Of a stretch of DNA of 64,000 nucleotides, positions 34,636-45,782 are shown one piece after another. This DNA is from Cladophialophora immunda. Taxonomy: Eukaryota; Ascomycota; Eurotiomycetes; Chaetothyriales; Herpotrichiellaceae. The stretch is taken from positions 4,700,619 through 4,764,618 of the forward strand of contig NW_015622543.1 in the NCBI RefSeq assembly GCF_000835495.1, written 5' to 3'. Position numbers and translations under genes: made by a program. The notes under the pieces are model-generated. The model did not search any database. It had not been told where the DNA came from and worked only from the letters and a program-made list of their open reading frames with translations. The number at the start of each line of letters is the position of its first letter. The first letter of the stretch is position 1.

Positions 34636-35592
34636 TTTGAACAAACGACCGACTGAAACATCGCACGACTTTTGACGATGGACGAATTCTTATTACGCAG
34701 CAACATTTGATACCTCAGAAAGAAAGAGGGATACACAGCATCATGTTTACGACGCAACGATAACATCATACGACAAGAACATTGTACAAGGGGAAAGGAT
34801 CGCTCTACCTGATAGGGGAACAGCAAATGGGACCGGAAATAGACAAAAGGGGGAAAGGGGAAACCAGCGATATTACGACTGGGAATAGAAAGGACTGACA
34901 GAACGATATCGGGACAGCATTGAGATACCCCAATCTGGAAAACGGACGGAGGCGAATTTTTGACCCCCTTGGGTTCTCATCATTTGCGGAGGAGTTTCAG
35001 GCGCTTTTGGGCCCAATGGGTATATACGCATCTACACACCTCGGCAGGATGGGTGTGTTGATTGGGTTTGGGGTTCTATAATATACTTGAGCGCTTGAGC
35101 ATAGTTCAGCGAGGCTAGGTAGCGATACCGTGGAGTTGTATACTCGACACTCCTAGAAGATTTATAATCTTGATCTTCCTCTTCCTCTTCCTCTTCTCCA
35201 TTATATATATATTATATATAAATAGGTACGGCCTTAAGGAAAGCCTCCTACGAATCGAGATGACTAACCGACTAGCCTCGTTCTTCCGCTCGCTATCCTA
35301 GCTATTACTAGTAAACCTACGTTTATTATTCTACTCTACTATCGATGAAAATAGAGAGGAAGAGGAAGAGCAGGAGGAGATCTTGATAGGAGAGCTTCGA
35401 TACTGACACTGCCCTTCCGAGGTCTGGGCCTATATATTTTACTATATATGTAGGTCCCATTCCTTGATTACGCGGCCGGGAAAATCCTCCGTGGCATACA
35501 GTGTCAAAGATTTTGGGCTGGTGGTCCTACATCAAAATACAAACACATCTCTGTGTCAAAAGAACCTTGTGTCAATCCCTTTTTGGTTCCCA
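34636..35592. other. Intergenic region with an AT-rich island
   Basis: About 950 bp. The first 400 bp are ordinary 3' flanking sequence. From about 35085 to 35460 the sequence turns AT-rich with runs of TATATA and many CTAG-like strings. This differs sharply from the GC-rich flanks and suggests the remnant of a repeat. Confidence 0.45.
35172..35382. repeat. Imperfect inverted repeat in AT-rich island
   Basis: A pyrimidine arm at 35172-35199 (GATCTTCCTCTTCCTC...) is mirrored by a purine arm at 35354-35382 (...GGAAGAGGAAGAG...GATC). They flank about 155 bp of AT-rich sequence with a TATATATA core. Similarity between the arms seems to extend weakly outward on both sides. It could be a decayed small non-autonomous element or a simple-sequence hairpin. 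Confidence 0.35.
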
Positions 35593-38124
35593 TCACTGGA
35601 TGACGGGCGCGTCAACTCCGAACCAATTCCAGCCTTGATCCAGGTCCACCCCGCTCTGTCCGAAGGGGAAGGTGCCGAATGGGAACCCTGGCGTCACCAT
35701 CCCGCCCAGCCCGCCTGCAGCGACCGAAGCATTCAAATCATTCTGGGGCGTCGCGCTCGAATTGTACGGACTCTGGCCCTGCAGAGAGTGGGATGGTTGT
35801 GGGGTGAAGCCTGATCCGCCCGAGGAGATGCTGACGCCGCCGGCTGAGGGAAAATCTGTAGGTGGTTGAGGTGGAAAGGCCATAAATGAGTCGAATGTGA
35901 TGAATGGGTCGTCGGCTGTGTCAGGCCAAGCTTGATCAAGGCCCGGGGCGATGTAGTTCGTCGACTCGTAAACGGGCTGCCGACGGGCGTGGGAGTATTG
36001 CCCACGCTGCTGGTCGATCGTCGTCGACAAGGGCGACGGTTGCGTGCTATTCGAAGCGGCTGATGGTGGAGTCGGCAGTCCCGTGTTGGTGGGCACGCCG
36101 CCCGCCGATATTGTCGTGTTCAAGGGCGCATCCTGTGTGCGTTGCACATATGTGCCTGGCTTGATGGGCACAAAATGCTTGCCTGTCCCGATGGAGATGG
36201 TGCCAAAATAGGGGATGGAGACCTGACAGGTCTCGCCCCTGCATTCTTTAGCGCCTTCTTCATCGCAGCCCTGCCGGACACGGGCGAGCATTTCCAGCGC
36301 TTGAGCACTTTGAGCTGCTACGACACCTCCGGGTTCTTTAGCCGCATCTTTCAGTAGTGCTATCGTTTGGTCGATGAGGTCCGAGTCTATTTGGTCCTGC
36401 TCGAGGTCCGTCTGCTGAGCGTTGTTGCCGCGGTGTTGTTGTGAGTAGCCGCACAAGTTCAGTAGCAACAGCATGGCCCCCGTAAAAGATTGAAAATCGA
36501 TCAATTTGCAGATGAAAGGGCCCACGGCCTTGTTGGTTCGGAGGGCCTTGTAGACTCGAATCATTTCTCGCGCGCCGTCCAAGGCCGCCGCGTGAGAGTA
36601 TTGGTATCTCTTGTCGGTGGAGGATCGTAACATGAACGGCATATGCAGCATGACCTTGGCTTGGTGATGGAAAAATTGCGCTTGGAGTCGGTCGAAATGA
36701 TCCTCGACCGAACTACCAGGAACAAGCTCCGGCGACCACCAACTGGGATCTTGAGTACTGTGCAACTCCTCCAATTCTTGATCAAGCCTCAACGTCGCCG
36801 AGTATCCCATGGGTACTACACTCTGATTGCGGTCGATCATTTTGGTGATTATAGGAAGCATTTTCCCGGTGTAGTACTCGCCATCGTTGACCGACGCAGG
36901 TGGAGGTCCAGATATCGGGATATAGGGTGTCACAAAGCTTTCACTAACAGAATATGGCAGACCTAGGAGCAGGGATAGATATCTGTCACCCAGGACAAGA
37001 TGGCACCAGATATTGACCGAGCGCTGATAATCCAGGGATGTTTTGTCTGTTTGGGCTGCTAGTCTGTGAATACCCAACAGTTGGGCGAAGGCGAGCGCTC
37101 GGTGGAATAACAGCCACGCGCGTCGCGGCCGGCCCATATTGACATGATACTTTGCTTCAAGCATCATGCACTCGATGCCATCAAGGGTGGCTGCAATTTC
37201 ATCGTCAGAAGTAATCAACTTGTCGACTGTCGCAATATATCGTTCCATCAGATCAGCAGGCTCCTCTTTGATTTGAAGTCGCGACCAGTTGAAATGTCCC
37301 GGTAGTTGGTGGATGCTGATGGCGATACATAACATGATTTTTGCCAATTCGGCTGGTTTCTCGGACCGCAACGAGTGAGACACCGATTCTTTGATAGTTT
37401 CACATCGACTGTCAGTAATTTCGGGAAACATCTTCCTCCATATTGCCCACCATTCGTGAGATTGTTCGAGGATAACCTCCAAATCACTCGCCGACGGGAG
37501 CAACTTGTTCAAAGCCGCCAGAAGCGTTTTGGTTTTATTGTACTGTGCTCTTGACACCACCGGCTGGCTCTCTTTTCGTTCGAGGACGGCGTTATCGAAT
37601 AGGGTCAAGGCCGGGGCGTCGTCCCGGAGACCGCCCGGGAGAAGGATGGACTCTTCGGTGCTGGAGTTTTCCTGTCTCAATGAGCTCTTGAGGCTCTTCA
37701 ACACTTCAGCCGCCTGAGCATCAAGCTGGCTTTTATCGGATTCTGTGCCCGAAGCATCACCATGGGCGCTGGCATCCTTCTCCGGTAACCGATTCAGCAC
37801 CTGTTTGACCAGATCCTCGAGTTGGGATACTCTTTCCCTCAAGCTGTACGACGACTGCTCCGTAGTAGTCTGGGTATATGTTTGGATATCCCCATGCTCT
37901 TGATCGATGCAGGTCGAACCTCTGGCATAGCACTCGTTGCAAATCGCAGGCCTTCCAGGTTCGAAGGTGCACTTGATCTTCCTCCGCCGACACTCCAAGC
38001 AGCTCTTTGTTCCTTTCCGCATCTTCTTCCTTGGCGGGCCTTGACTGTGGTCAAACCCCAGCCCGGTGGCATCGGGGTTGTACGGTGAAGTGGACATGCT
38101 TCCAGTTCGAGACATAGTAATCAA
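35593..38124 (-). CDS. Zn2Cys6 fungal transcription factor, intronless
   Basis: A single exon of 843 residues. The zinc cluster is at Cys42, 45, 52, 62, 65 and 72, with a long third spacer (KCTFEPGRPAICNEC) instead of the usual five or six residues. A basic stretch (RKKMRKGTK) lies just before it. A leucine-rich coiled coil follows (SLRERVSQLEDLVKQVLNRL), then a fungal_trans-like domain from about 230 to 600. Marks there are NMGRPRRAWLLFHRALAFAQLLGIHR and LGDRYLSLLLGLPYS, a pattern known from many regulators of metabolism and drug resistance. The last 150 residues are Gly/Ser/Thr/Pro-rich and disordered. ATGs at 38124 and 38115 are both possible starts. It is divergent from a DHA2 drug antiporter 1.65 kb away, so it may control that pump; this is inference from position. 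Confidence 0.92.
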   Translation of the reverse strand: MITMSRTGSMSTSPYNPDATGLGFDHSQGPPRKKMRKGTKSCLECRRRKIKCTFEPGRPAICNECYARGSTCIDQEHGDIQTYTQTTTEQSSYSLRERVSQLEDLVKQVLNRLPEKDASAHGDASGTESDKSQLDAQAAEVLKSLKSSLRQENSSTEESILLPGGLRDDAPALTLFDNAVLERKESQPVVSRAQYNKTKTLLAALNKLLPSASDLEVILEQSHEWWAIWRKMFPEITDSRCETIKESVSHSLRSEKPAELAKIMLCIAISIHQLPGHFNWSRLQIKEEPADLMERYIATVDKLITSDDEIAATLDGIECMMLEAKYHVNMGRPRRAWLLFHRALAFAQLLGIHRLAAQTDKTSLDYQRSVNIWCHLVLGDRYLSLLLGLPYSVSESFVTPYIPISGPPPASVNDGEYYTGKMLPIITKMIDRNQSVVPMGYSATLRLDQELEELHSTQDPSWWSPELVPGSSVEDHFDRLQAQFFHHQAKVMLHMPFMLRSSTDKRYQYSHAAALDGAREMIRVYKALRTNKAVGPFICKLIDFQSFTGAMLLLLNLCGYSQQHRGNNAQQTDLEQDQIDSDLIDQTIALLKDAAKEPGGVVAAQSAQALEMLARVRQGCDEEGAKECRGETCQVSIPYFGTISIGTGKHFVPIKPGTYVQRTQDAPLNTTISAGGVPTNTGLPTPPSAASNSTQPSPLSTTIDQQRGQYSHARRQPVYESTNYIAPGLDQAWPDTADDPFITFDSFMAFPPQPPTDFPSAGGVSISSGGSGFTPQPSHSLQGQSPYNSSATPQNDLNASVAAGGLGGMVTPGFPFGTFPFGQSGVDLDQGWNWFGVDAPVIQ

Positions 38125-39778
38125 TTAAACGGCGGACCTCTCGAAATCTAGCGACTCGAGAGACGAGGAAGAGGATAGGCAGCGGTGAATAGCGGCAGCA
38201 ATCCGAGACTGCGCACTTTATTCCCAGAGAACGGCTGACTCAGGTGATCGCTGTAGAGCCTCCCCAGGCCTAGACTCGGAGTGCTAGCAGAGCGGTGGGT
38301 TTAGACGTGAGTGAAAGATCTGGGAGAAGAGTCAGGCAATGAGCCATGCTTCTAGAAACGTCATGGTTGTCGAGACCTGTACGAGTACGTTGGGAATGAT
38401 GCCTGCGAGCGCATGAATTGTAAGCACTTGGTGGATGCTCGTCACCCACGGTGGTATTGGCGTACGATGACCATTCCATTCCAGATGCAATTTGTCTGAC
38501 AGAGGCGAATCTCAACAAGGCCACGATAAAATTGCCTTGGCTGCTTCTGTCTGACAGGCATTTTGTTTTTTGATCCCTGAACAGGCTTAGACTTGTCACG
38601 TGAGGCCTTCTTCGACACAGATTTTCGTTGTTTGGCGTTTAAAAGGTCCTTTCACCACCTTGTTCCCATGCGGCGCTTACCAATCCAACCTCATTCATGA
38701 CTCCCAGCTGAGTCCATCTCTTGGTTCTTGTGTCGAGGGCGAGCGTGCCAGCTCTTTTCGTCCGACCGACGTTTCGGCCGACCATCCGCATGGGCTTTTT
38801 CCCTCGGAGGCCTGACCAAGGGATTCCGACCCGCTCGCCAATCGACGGACAAAAGGCCATAGGTCCACCTCAATCTCCCTCATGCCTCATGGCATTCGGC
38901 AGAATTTTGCGATGCAAGAGAACCAAAACTCTAGAACACCAGAGTGGCAATAAGGCCTTTCGGGCTCGTATCTCCGGTCTGGGCTAGGTCGAGGCATGCC
39001 AAACATGGCCTCTATCGAAAAAAACGTCATGACATGCCGCCGGATCTTCGAGTGGTACTTTCCGGACGCTTCGATGCTCTGTTGTTACGGAAAGTGCACG
39101 CTATTCCAGCCTCGTGTAGCGTGTGTCCATTTCGCCGGCACGGGGGCTTTTTGGTTCGCTCGCGGCTGGAGCTCAAAATTTGCGACTTTCCTTGTTGGAA
39201 CTCATTCTAGAATGCTGAATGCGACCTTCCCCTTTGACCCTTGGAACTGCCTGACTGCTGCCTGATCGACGGAGCTCGGGCAAACACTGTTGCTTCGGAT
39301 CGCGGATCAAAGCCTTACCGGGCTCAGGGCTGGCCTCTCAGAGGCTGTCATCGATCTACAGCCTCGTCTCCTGGTGGGAACTTGGCGCCAACAGGCCGGC
39401 AACATCGTATCTCCATGCAATTTTATCATTGATACGATGCAAGCTGGGTACTATGATTCATCCCCCCTTTTAGCGAGTCCACATTTTTGGCTTCTTGTTT
39501 CCATGTGCGCTGTTCTTTGTTCATGCCAGAGGTTGAGACACGGACGAATTTACTTGCATTCTCGCATCGTTTTGTGTATCAATGCTCTGGCTATCGTGAT
39601 CCATACGTCCCTGCAAAGTTTGGTACTGCTTGTTCACAGCCAGGAGGGTGTGATTTGGATACATATATCACCGGAGATCTCGACCCTCTCTGTTGTCTCA
39701 ATGCAAACGTCGTTCACAACCTTCCCACTTCCTCACCTTCATTCCCTCCAGGCGCTGTTTGGCTCTATCTGAGAAACA
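38125..39778. other. Divergent intergenic region between regulator and DHA2 transporter
   Basis: About 1.65 kb containing both promoters. No supported gene. Frames such as 39290-39772 are not family-like. Confidence 0.4.
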
Positions 39779-41533
39779 ATGGCAATCACTCCGACCTCTC
39801 AAAGTTCGGCCTCAACGTCAACAAGCGATCTCTCCAAGCCCCCGTTGCCGGTCATTGAGGAGAAGCGACAAGAAGCAACGGATGTAACCGTCCGGCAGAA
39901 CTCGAGTCCCCCCCAGTCCATTGCGATCGAAAAGGCTGTCCTCGAGAAAGATGTCGACGCCGGGGAGCTGGGCCGTGAAATCTCTCGGATCGACACGTCC
40001 GACTACCCTTCTGCCTTCCCCTTGGCCATGATCGTTGTGGCACTCGCTTGCAGCATCTTTCTCGTGGCACTGGACATGACCATTGTAGCCACAGCCATCC
40101 CTCGCATCACCGATCAGTTCCACTCGCTTGATCAAGTGGGCTGGTATGGGAGTGGATTCTTCTTGACCATCGGCTCCTTCCAAGCAACATGGGGAAAGCT
40201 GTACAAATACTTTCCTCTCAAGATCTCGTATCTGGCCAGCATCTTTATCTTTGAACTGGGGTCCCTCATCTGTGGGGTTGCCAACGATTCCACCACCTTG
40301 ATTGTCGGAAGAGCCATTGCGGGCATGGGAGGAGCAGGTATCGCATCAGGATCATATACCATCATTGCGTTTTCTGCTCCGCCTAAGCATCGCCCTGCTT
40401 TCACCGGCGTCATGGGCGCCACCTTCGGCGTGGCATCTGTCATCGGCCCCCTTTTGGGCGGCGTTTTCACAGACAATCTCACCTGGCGATGGTGCTTCTA
40501 CATCAACCTGCCCATCGGTGGCGCCGCTTCAGCCATTATCTTGGCCTTCTTCCGCACGCCCAAGGCTGCCCGCCCTCAAGCCGCCCCTTTGAAAGAGAAG
40601 CTGCTACAAATGGATTTCCCCGGGACATTTACCCTCATGGCCGCCATCGTCTGCTACCTGCTCGCCATGCAATGGGGCGGAGCGACGAAACCCTGGTCCT
40701 CTGGCTCCGTGATCGCCGTTCTGGTCCTCTTTGGTGTCCTCATCATCGTCTTTGTCGTCATCGAGTACTTCTCTGGCGACCGCGCCTTGCTACAGCCCCG
40801 CCTCCTCAAAGACCGAACCATCGCAGCTATGTCTGCCTACATCTTTACCGTGGCGGGCTCCTTCTTTGTTCTCTTGTACTACCTGCCCATCTATTTCCAA
40901 GCCACGCGCAACGTCTCCGCCGCCAAGTCTGGTATTGACAACCTCCCGCTTGTCCTTGGCGCCTCACTCTTTACGGTTTTCTCTGGCGGTCTCCTCACAG
41001 TATGGGGTCAATACATCCCTCTCATGGCACTCGGATCGATCCTCGCCTCGGTCGGTGCAGGACTAATCTACACACTGGAAATCCACTCTGGGTCAGACAA
41101 ATGGATCGGCTACCAAGCCCTCGTAGGCATCGGACTTGGACTGATCTTCCAGATCCCCGTGATCGTGGGTCAAGCGATCGTCAAACCCTCCGACCTCAGC
41201 TCCGTGTCTGCCATCATCCTATTCTTTCAGACCATCGGTGGCGCGGTGTTCATCTCCGCCGCACAGGCCGGTTTCACCAACAAGATGCTCCACGAACTGC
41301 CCCTCAAGGCGCCGAACGTGGACGCCAGCCTGGTGCTGGCGACCGGTGCGACCGACCTGAGGAGAGTGTTTGACGCGAGCGACATCCCGGGGATCCTCGC
41401 CGCGTACATGGACGGCCTGAGGGTGCCGTTTGCAATCTGCATCGCGTGCGCCTGTCTTACTTTTGTGCTGAGCTTTACGCCCAGGTGGGAGAGCATCAAG
41501 GGGAAGGTGAAGCTGGATGGGCCTGGCGCGTGA
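39779..41533 (+). CDS. DHA2-type MFS drug/H+ antiporter (14 TM)
   Basis: Intronless, 584 residues. A cytosolic, Ser/Thr-rich tail of about 75 residues precedes helix 1 (FPLAMIVVALACSIFLVALDMTIV). The LDMTIV string is the DHA2 motif D1. Motif A between helices 2 and 3 is degenerate (TWGKLYKYFP). Motif C, the antiporter signature, is GVASVIGPLLGGVFTD in helix 5, followed by WRWCFYINLPIGG. About 14 hydrophobic segments can be counted. Members export toxins, mycotoxins or drugs, or transport siderophores, at the plasma or vacuolar membrane. The divergent Zn2Cys6 regulator is a common arrangement for such pumps. The start at 39779 is followed by a long hydrophilic leader, as in related proteins. 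Confidence 0.94.
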   Translation: MAITPTSQSSASTSTSDLSKPPLPVIEEKRQEATDVTVRQNSSPPQSIAIEKAVLEKDVDAGELGREISRIDTSDYPSAFPLAMIVVALACSIFLVALDMTIVATAIPRITDQFHSLDQVGWYGSGFFLTIGSFQATWGKLYKYFPLKISYLASIFIFELGSLICGVANDSTTLIVGRAIAGMGGAGIASGSYTIIAFSAPPKHRPAFTGVMGATFGVASVIGPLLGGVFTDNLTWRWCFYINLPIGGAASAIILAFFRTPKAARPQAAPLKEKLLQMDFPGTFTLMAAIVCYLLAMQWGGATKPWSSGSVIAVLVLFGVLIIVFVVIEYFSGDRALLQPRLLKDRTIAAMSAYIFTVAGSFFVLLYYLPIYFQATRNVSAAKSGIDNLPLVLGASLFTVFSGGLLTVWGQYIPLMALGSILASVGAGLIYTLEIHSGSDKWIGYQALVGIGLGLIFQIPVIVGQAIVKPSDLSSVSAIILFFQTIGGAVFISAAQAGFTNKMLHELPLKAPNVDASLVLATGATDLRRVFDASDIPGILAAYMDGLRVPFAICIACACLTFVLSFTPRWESIKGKVKLDGPGA

Positions 41534-42651
41534 GCGGAGCAGAAGACAGGGGTTGAGTTGGACTGGATTGCATTGGGGTCAAGGGACTTTTTCTTCAACA
41601 GTTTGGATTGTTCTGGCTACGGCTCCCTGCTCAACCATAACCAAGGTATGCCCTGGTCTGGCCTTTTTTTTTCGATTCTTTTCGCATTTACGGGCGCGCG
41701 TGTGGACAGCATTTGCATGGAGAGGAGTTTCTACTTTGCATAATTTAGCCTCCGATATAGATTACGATGCCCAGTGCCTGGGACTGCTCTCAGGACTGTA
41801 ACCAGGTGTACGATACATATTTGCCCTCTAATGACAATAGAGTATAGAAACACACAAACAGCATAGATTCATGGATAATACAGGGGCTAGAATTAGAACC
41901 ATGGCTACCTAGCAGGGAGGCATTGAACCTCTACGTTGCCGATATCAGGAGCTCTCATCGTTCATTGAGCCCGCATTCCCTCCATATCTTCCATCTTGTG
42001 ATGCCCAGCATGAAAGCCTGAACCATGTACAATCGGCTCTTTGTTCCTGCCCCATGCTCCCTCCGGACGAAAAAGGAGGGAAAATAATGTCCCCCTGGCC
42101 ATTGAGGAAGCCTTGATGACCATCCCATGCAAGCATGCGTGCGTGGTGGCCGTCCCTTTCGTCCGTGATCCCCGTTCTCATGAAGATCCTTAGCGATGGG
42201 ATGGGATGGGATGGGATATCCCCTCTGATTGCTAAGCTATTCACAGCCCCATCCACCGGGGCTCCTATCCGTGTCGTTATCCATAACGTTAGCGAAACAC
42301 AACGTAACGCAACGGAGGGATGGCTTGTTGATGGCATCTCCCCCTCCCGCATCCGTCTTGGGAGTGGAATCATCCCTTGACCTTTCTCTTGTCACATCAT
42401 TCGAGAGAACGTCGTGGGGGAAAAAAAAAACAAGGAAAGGGGTTGTTGCCTACCTCCCTTTTTCCAGAGCAGTTTGGATCTAATCGAGCGGTCTTTTCTT
42501 TTCCAACAATAAATCTCGTGATCGGCGGTTTGGCCAAAAAGTGGTTGAAATTCTTTTGTATTAATCCTCCCCAGCTCTACGTATAGAGCGTGTCAATGTC
42601 AATGTCAGCCAGCTCCAATCAAAAGAGACAATACCATCCGCCGCACATCTC
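41534..42651. other. Convergent intergenic region
   Basis: 1.1 kb between the 3' ends of the DHA2 transporter and ILV3. It has a short GATGG tandem run at 42195-42216 and an A10 tract near 42422. No gene supported. Confidence 0.4.
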
Positions 42652-44549
42652 TCATGCGTGTATATCCAACACATCCTCCTTATCGGTGATACACCCGTGG
42701 CTCGCGTCACTGACCAGTTTGGCGTATTTGGCCAAGACGCCCCGCCTGTACCGGGGCTCTGGCTTGTTCGCGTTCCATTCCTCCCTTCTCTTCTCCAACG
42801 TCGCCTCGTCCACCACCAGATCGAGCGTCCGGCTCTCCGCGTCAATCACGATCTCGTCTCCGTCCCTCACCAAGCCGATCGGCCCGCCTTCCATCGCCTC
42901 GGGGACGATGTGGCCGATCAGAAACCCGTGCGAGCCTCCGCTGAACCTCCCGTCGGTGATCAGGGCGACGTCCTTGCCCAAGCCCGCGCCCATGATGGCC
43001 GAACTGGGCTTCAGCATTTCAGGCATGCCCGGTCCGCCCTTGGGGCCCTCGTACCGGATGACCACCACGGTTTTCTCGCCCTTTTTGATCTCGCCCCGTT
43101 CGAGAGCCTGGATGAACAAGTCCTCTGCGTCGTAGACCTTTGCTTTGCCCTGGAAGCGCAACCCTTCTTTGCCGGTGATTTTGCCCACGGAGCCGCCCGG
43201 CGCGAGACTGCCTCGCAGGATCTGAATGTGTCCAGTCTTCTTGATTGGCTGAGAAAATGGCTTGATGATGACTTGATCTGTCGGGAAGTCGGCCGCGGAT
43301 TCGACGTTCTTGGCGAGTGTCTGGCCCGTCACGGTCGTATGTTTCCCCTTGACAACGCCTTCTTTAATAAGTAATTTTAAAAGGGTTGGAATGCCACCGA
43401 TAGCGTGGAGGTCATTGAAGACATATTTCCCGCTGGGCTTGAGGTCCGCGAGGAATGGAGTCCTGTCGCTAACCGCCTGGAAGTCGTCAATGGTGAGCTT
43501 GATGCCGACCGCATCGGCCATGGCAATCAGATGCAGCACTGCGTTGGTCGAACCACCGGTGATCATCACCACCACCATGGCATCTTCAAAGGCCTCACGG
43601 GTCATGATGTCGCGGGGCTTCAGGTCGAGTTTGAGCAGATTCTTAATAGCACCTCCGGCGGCTAGACACTCCAATTGTTTCTCCTGGGAGACTGCCGGAT
43701 TGGATGCGCTCCCAGGCAATGTCATGCCTAGGGTCTCGATAGCCGAAGCCATAGTGTTGGCAGTGTACATACCACCGCATGCCCCGCAAGCCGGAATAGC
43801 ATGGCGGATGATGTCGAAGCGCTGTTCTTCGTTGATTTCGCCCGCGATGAACTGACCGTAAGCCTGAAACGCCGAGACGACGTCAATGTCCGCGTTATTC
43901 TGCGTCCGCGCACATCCAGGGGCAATGGATCCGCCGTACACCATGATGGACGGGCGATTCACTCTGCCCATGGCCATAACCACACCAGGCATGTTCTTGT
44001 CGCACCCAGGAATGGAGATGTTTGCATCATACCACTGACCCTCCATGACCGTCTCTATCGAATCGGCAATGATCTCTCTTGATTGTAGACTGTAGCGCAT
44101 GCCGGTCGTACCCATTGATATCGCGTCTGACACGCCGATCGTGTTGAACTGCATGGGTTGGAGTCCTGCGTCCGCGACGCCTTTTTTCACCACGTTGGAC
44201 AGGTCCAGTAAATGCATATTGCACGGATTCCCACTGTACCAGACGGACGAAATTCCCACTTCTGCTTTGTTCATATCTGCTTCGGTCATGCCGGTCGCGT
44301 AGAGCATGGCCTGTGATGCGCCCTGGGATTTGGGTTGGGTGACATGGCGCGAGACTCTGTTGAGGCCCTCGGCATCTGAGGAGCTGGAGGGGTCTGCATG
44401 ACGAAGGGGCGACGACGAGAATGGCCGACTGCTGCAATGTTAGTTGCGAAGATTTAGGGAGAATCGCGATGAGCATACATGGTCTGCTTGCTGAGTGTCA
44501 GCCTCGCTTGCCTGAGGCGCAGGCTTCTGAGGGCTGCTGAAGCTTTCAT
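42652..44549 (-). CDS. ILV3: Dihydroxy-acid dehydratase, mitochondrial
   Basis: Two exons, 44549-44479 and 44431-42652, with a 47-bp GTATGC...TTGCAG intron; 616 residues. The N-terminus ([20 protein letters not shown]) is rich in Arg, Ser and Ala without acids, a typical mitochondrial presequence, and the intron splits it. The IlvD/Edd fold has the three iron-sulfur cysteines in [19 protein letters not shown] and [16 protein letters not shown]. The C-terminal signature includes [19 protein letters not shown]. It converts 2,3-dihydroxy-isovalerate or -methylvalerate to the 2-keto acids in valine, leucine and isoleucine synthesis. The length and all motifs are normal for a housekeeping copy. 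It is not placed in an obvious metabolite cluster, so it is probably not a resistance duplicate. Confidence 0.96.
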
Positions 44550-45782
44550 AGTGACCTAGCTGTAACCTTGCAAAGCTGAGGGGAGACTTGGGATCCCTCG
44601 CATTGACTTTTTTGATGAGGCCAGCGAGGACTCAGATAGGGTTGCGAGACAAGTCAGTCTTGTTCACCGCCGACAAGGCTTCCAGCTTCACCTCAAATTC
44701 CAGAGTCAAGTACCCTAGGTACTTGTCCAGACGCCGCAGCACAAATTGCAGTTTCTCCCCCCAGGAAAACGAAAAGTCCGTAAGCGGAGAGGCTCGAAGT
44801 TCCCTGCGCAGGGGCTGGAACCAATCGGAGTGCCGGGAATTCAAGCACCCTCCGGGGAGCCTAATCGACCTCCGGAGCGGCGCTTTGTCGCAACTCTGGA
44901 CTTCAGCCTTGCTCAGCCTCGGCCATTGAATGGGGCTCCAGGCACTCAAAGACCACGCTTCTATCGCGTGTCAACAGCATCAGCCGACCATCAGCCGACA
45001 TTGCGCTCCAGGCAGATCTACAAAGCAAGCAGCGATGCCATTGTCGCTCCCGTCTGGAGCATCCTGTAAGTTCCCTCCTGGTTTGAGGTGGACTTGAAGC
45101 TGACTGTCCCGTGCGCAGGTTCAAACCCTCAAGCTCCAATTCATCTCTGCCCTATCCCATGACCTAATATACCTCTCTCGTTCTTCGATGGGTTATACGT
45201 GAAGAAAATGCTACCAATTAGCCTTAATCTGTGGGCTTGGACTTGCCGAGGCCAGGCCGAGGACAGCTACAAGTACGGGCTGGCTGCCCCTCATTGTGCT
45301 CAAATCGTCACACAAGCTGCTGGTGGATGAAACACCCTTCCCGAAGCCAGGGCTCCAACCAAGGGCCCAGGTTGAGGGCTATCGTCATCAATTCTGTCCC
45401 GCGGGAATCCTATACGAGAAGTGAACTGAATGCCGGGTTGCCTCATGACATACAAGCCCATCCTCTGCGGGGCAATGAGCTCCTCACAAGCTAGCTCTCC
45501 TGACCTGCCGGCTATTCCCCTCAAAATGGATTGAAACACAGACCTTCTGATGTTCCCGACCGATATACCTCGGAATTCGAACCAGATTACACGGCGGTAA
45601 GCAAAGAACAGTTTAGCTCCCTCGTGTGTGGTCAGCACTTTTTTCATTTATTCCACAGCTCAAAGATAAACATTGTGGTGGAGCGGTGGTGCTGCGAGTT
45701 GCCGTTCGCCGGGCCTTCCTGTTTTGCTGTTGTAGTATAAAGAGATCGAGGTACCAATCCTGCCCAGGATTCCCGAGGCACC
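44550..45782. other. Intergenic region between ILV3 and the cyclase-like gene
   Basis: 1.2 kb with both divergent promoters. No supported gene. A T-loop-like string near 45119 does not form a tRNA. Confidence 0.4.

Noticed and set aside
42195..42216. GATGG tandem run
   Set aside because: Only about four units; a trivial simple repeat with no sign of function.
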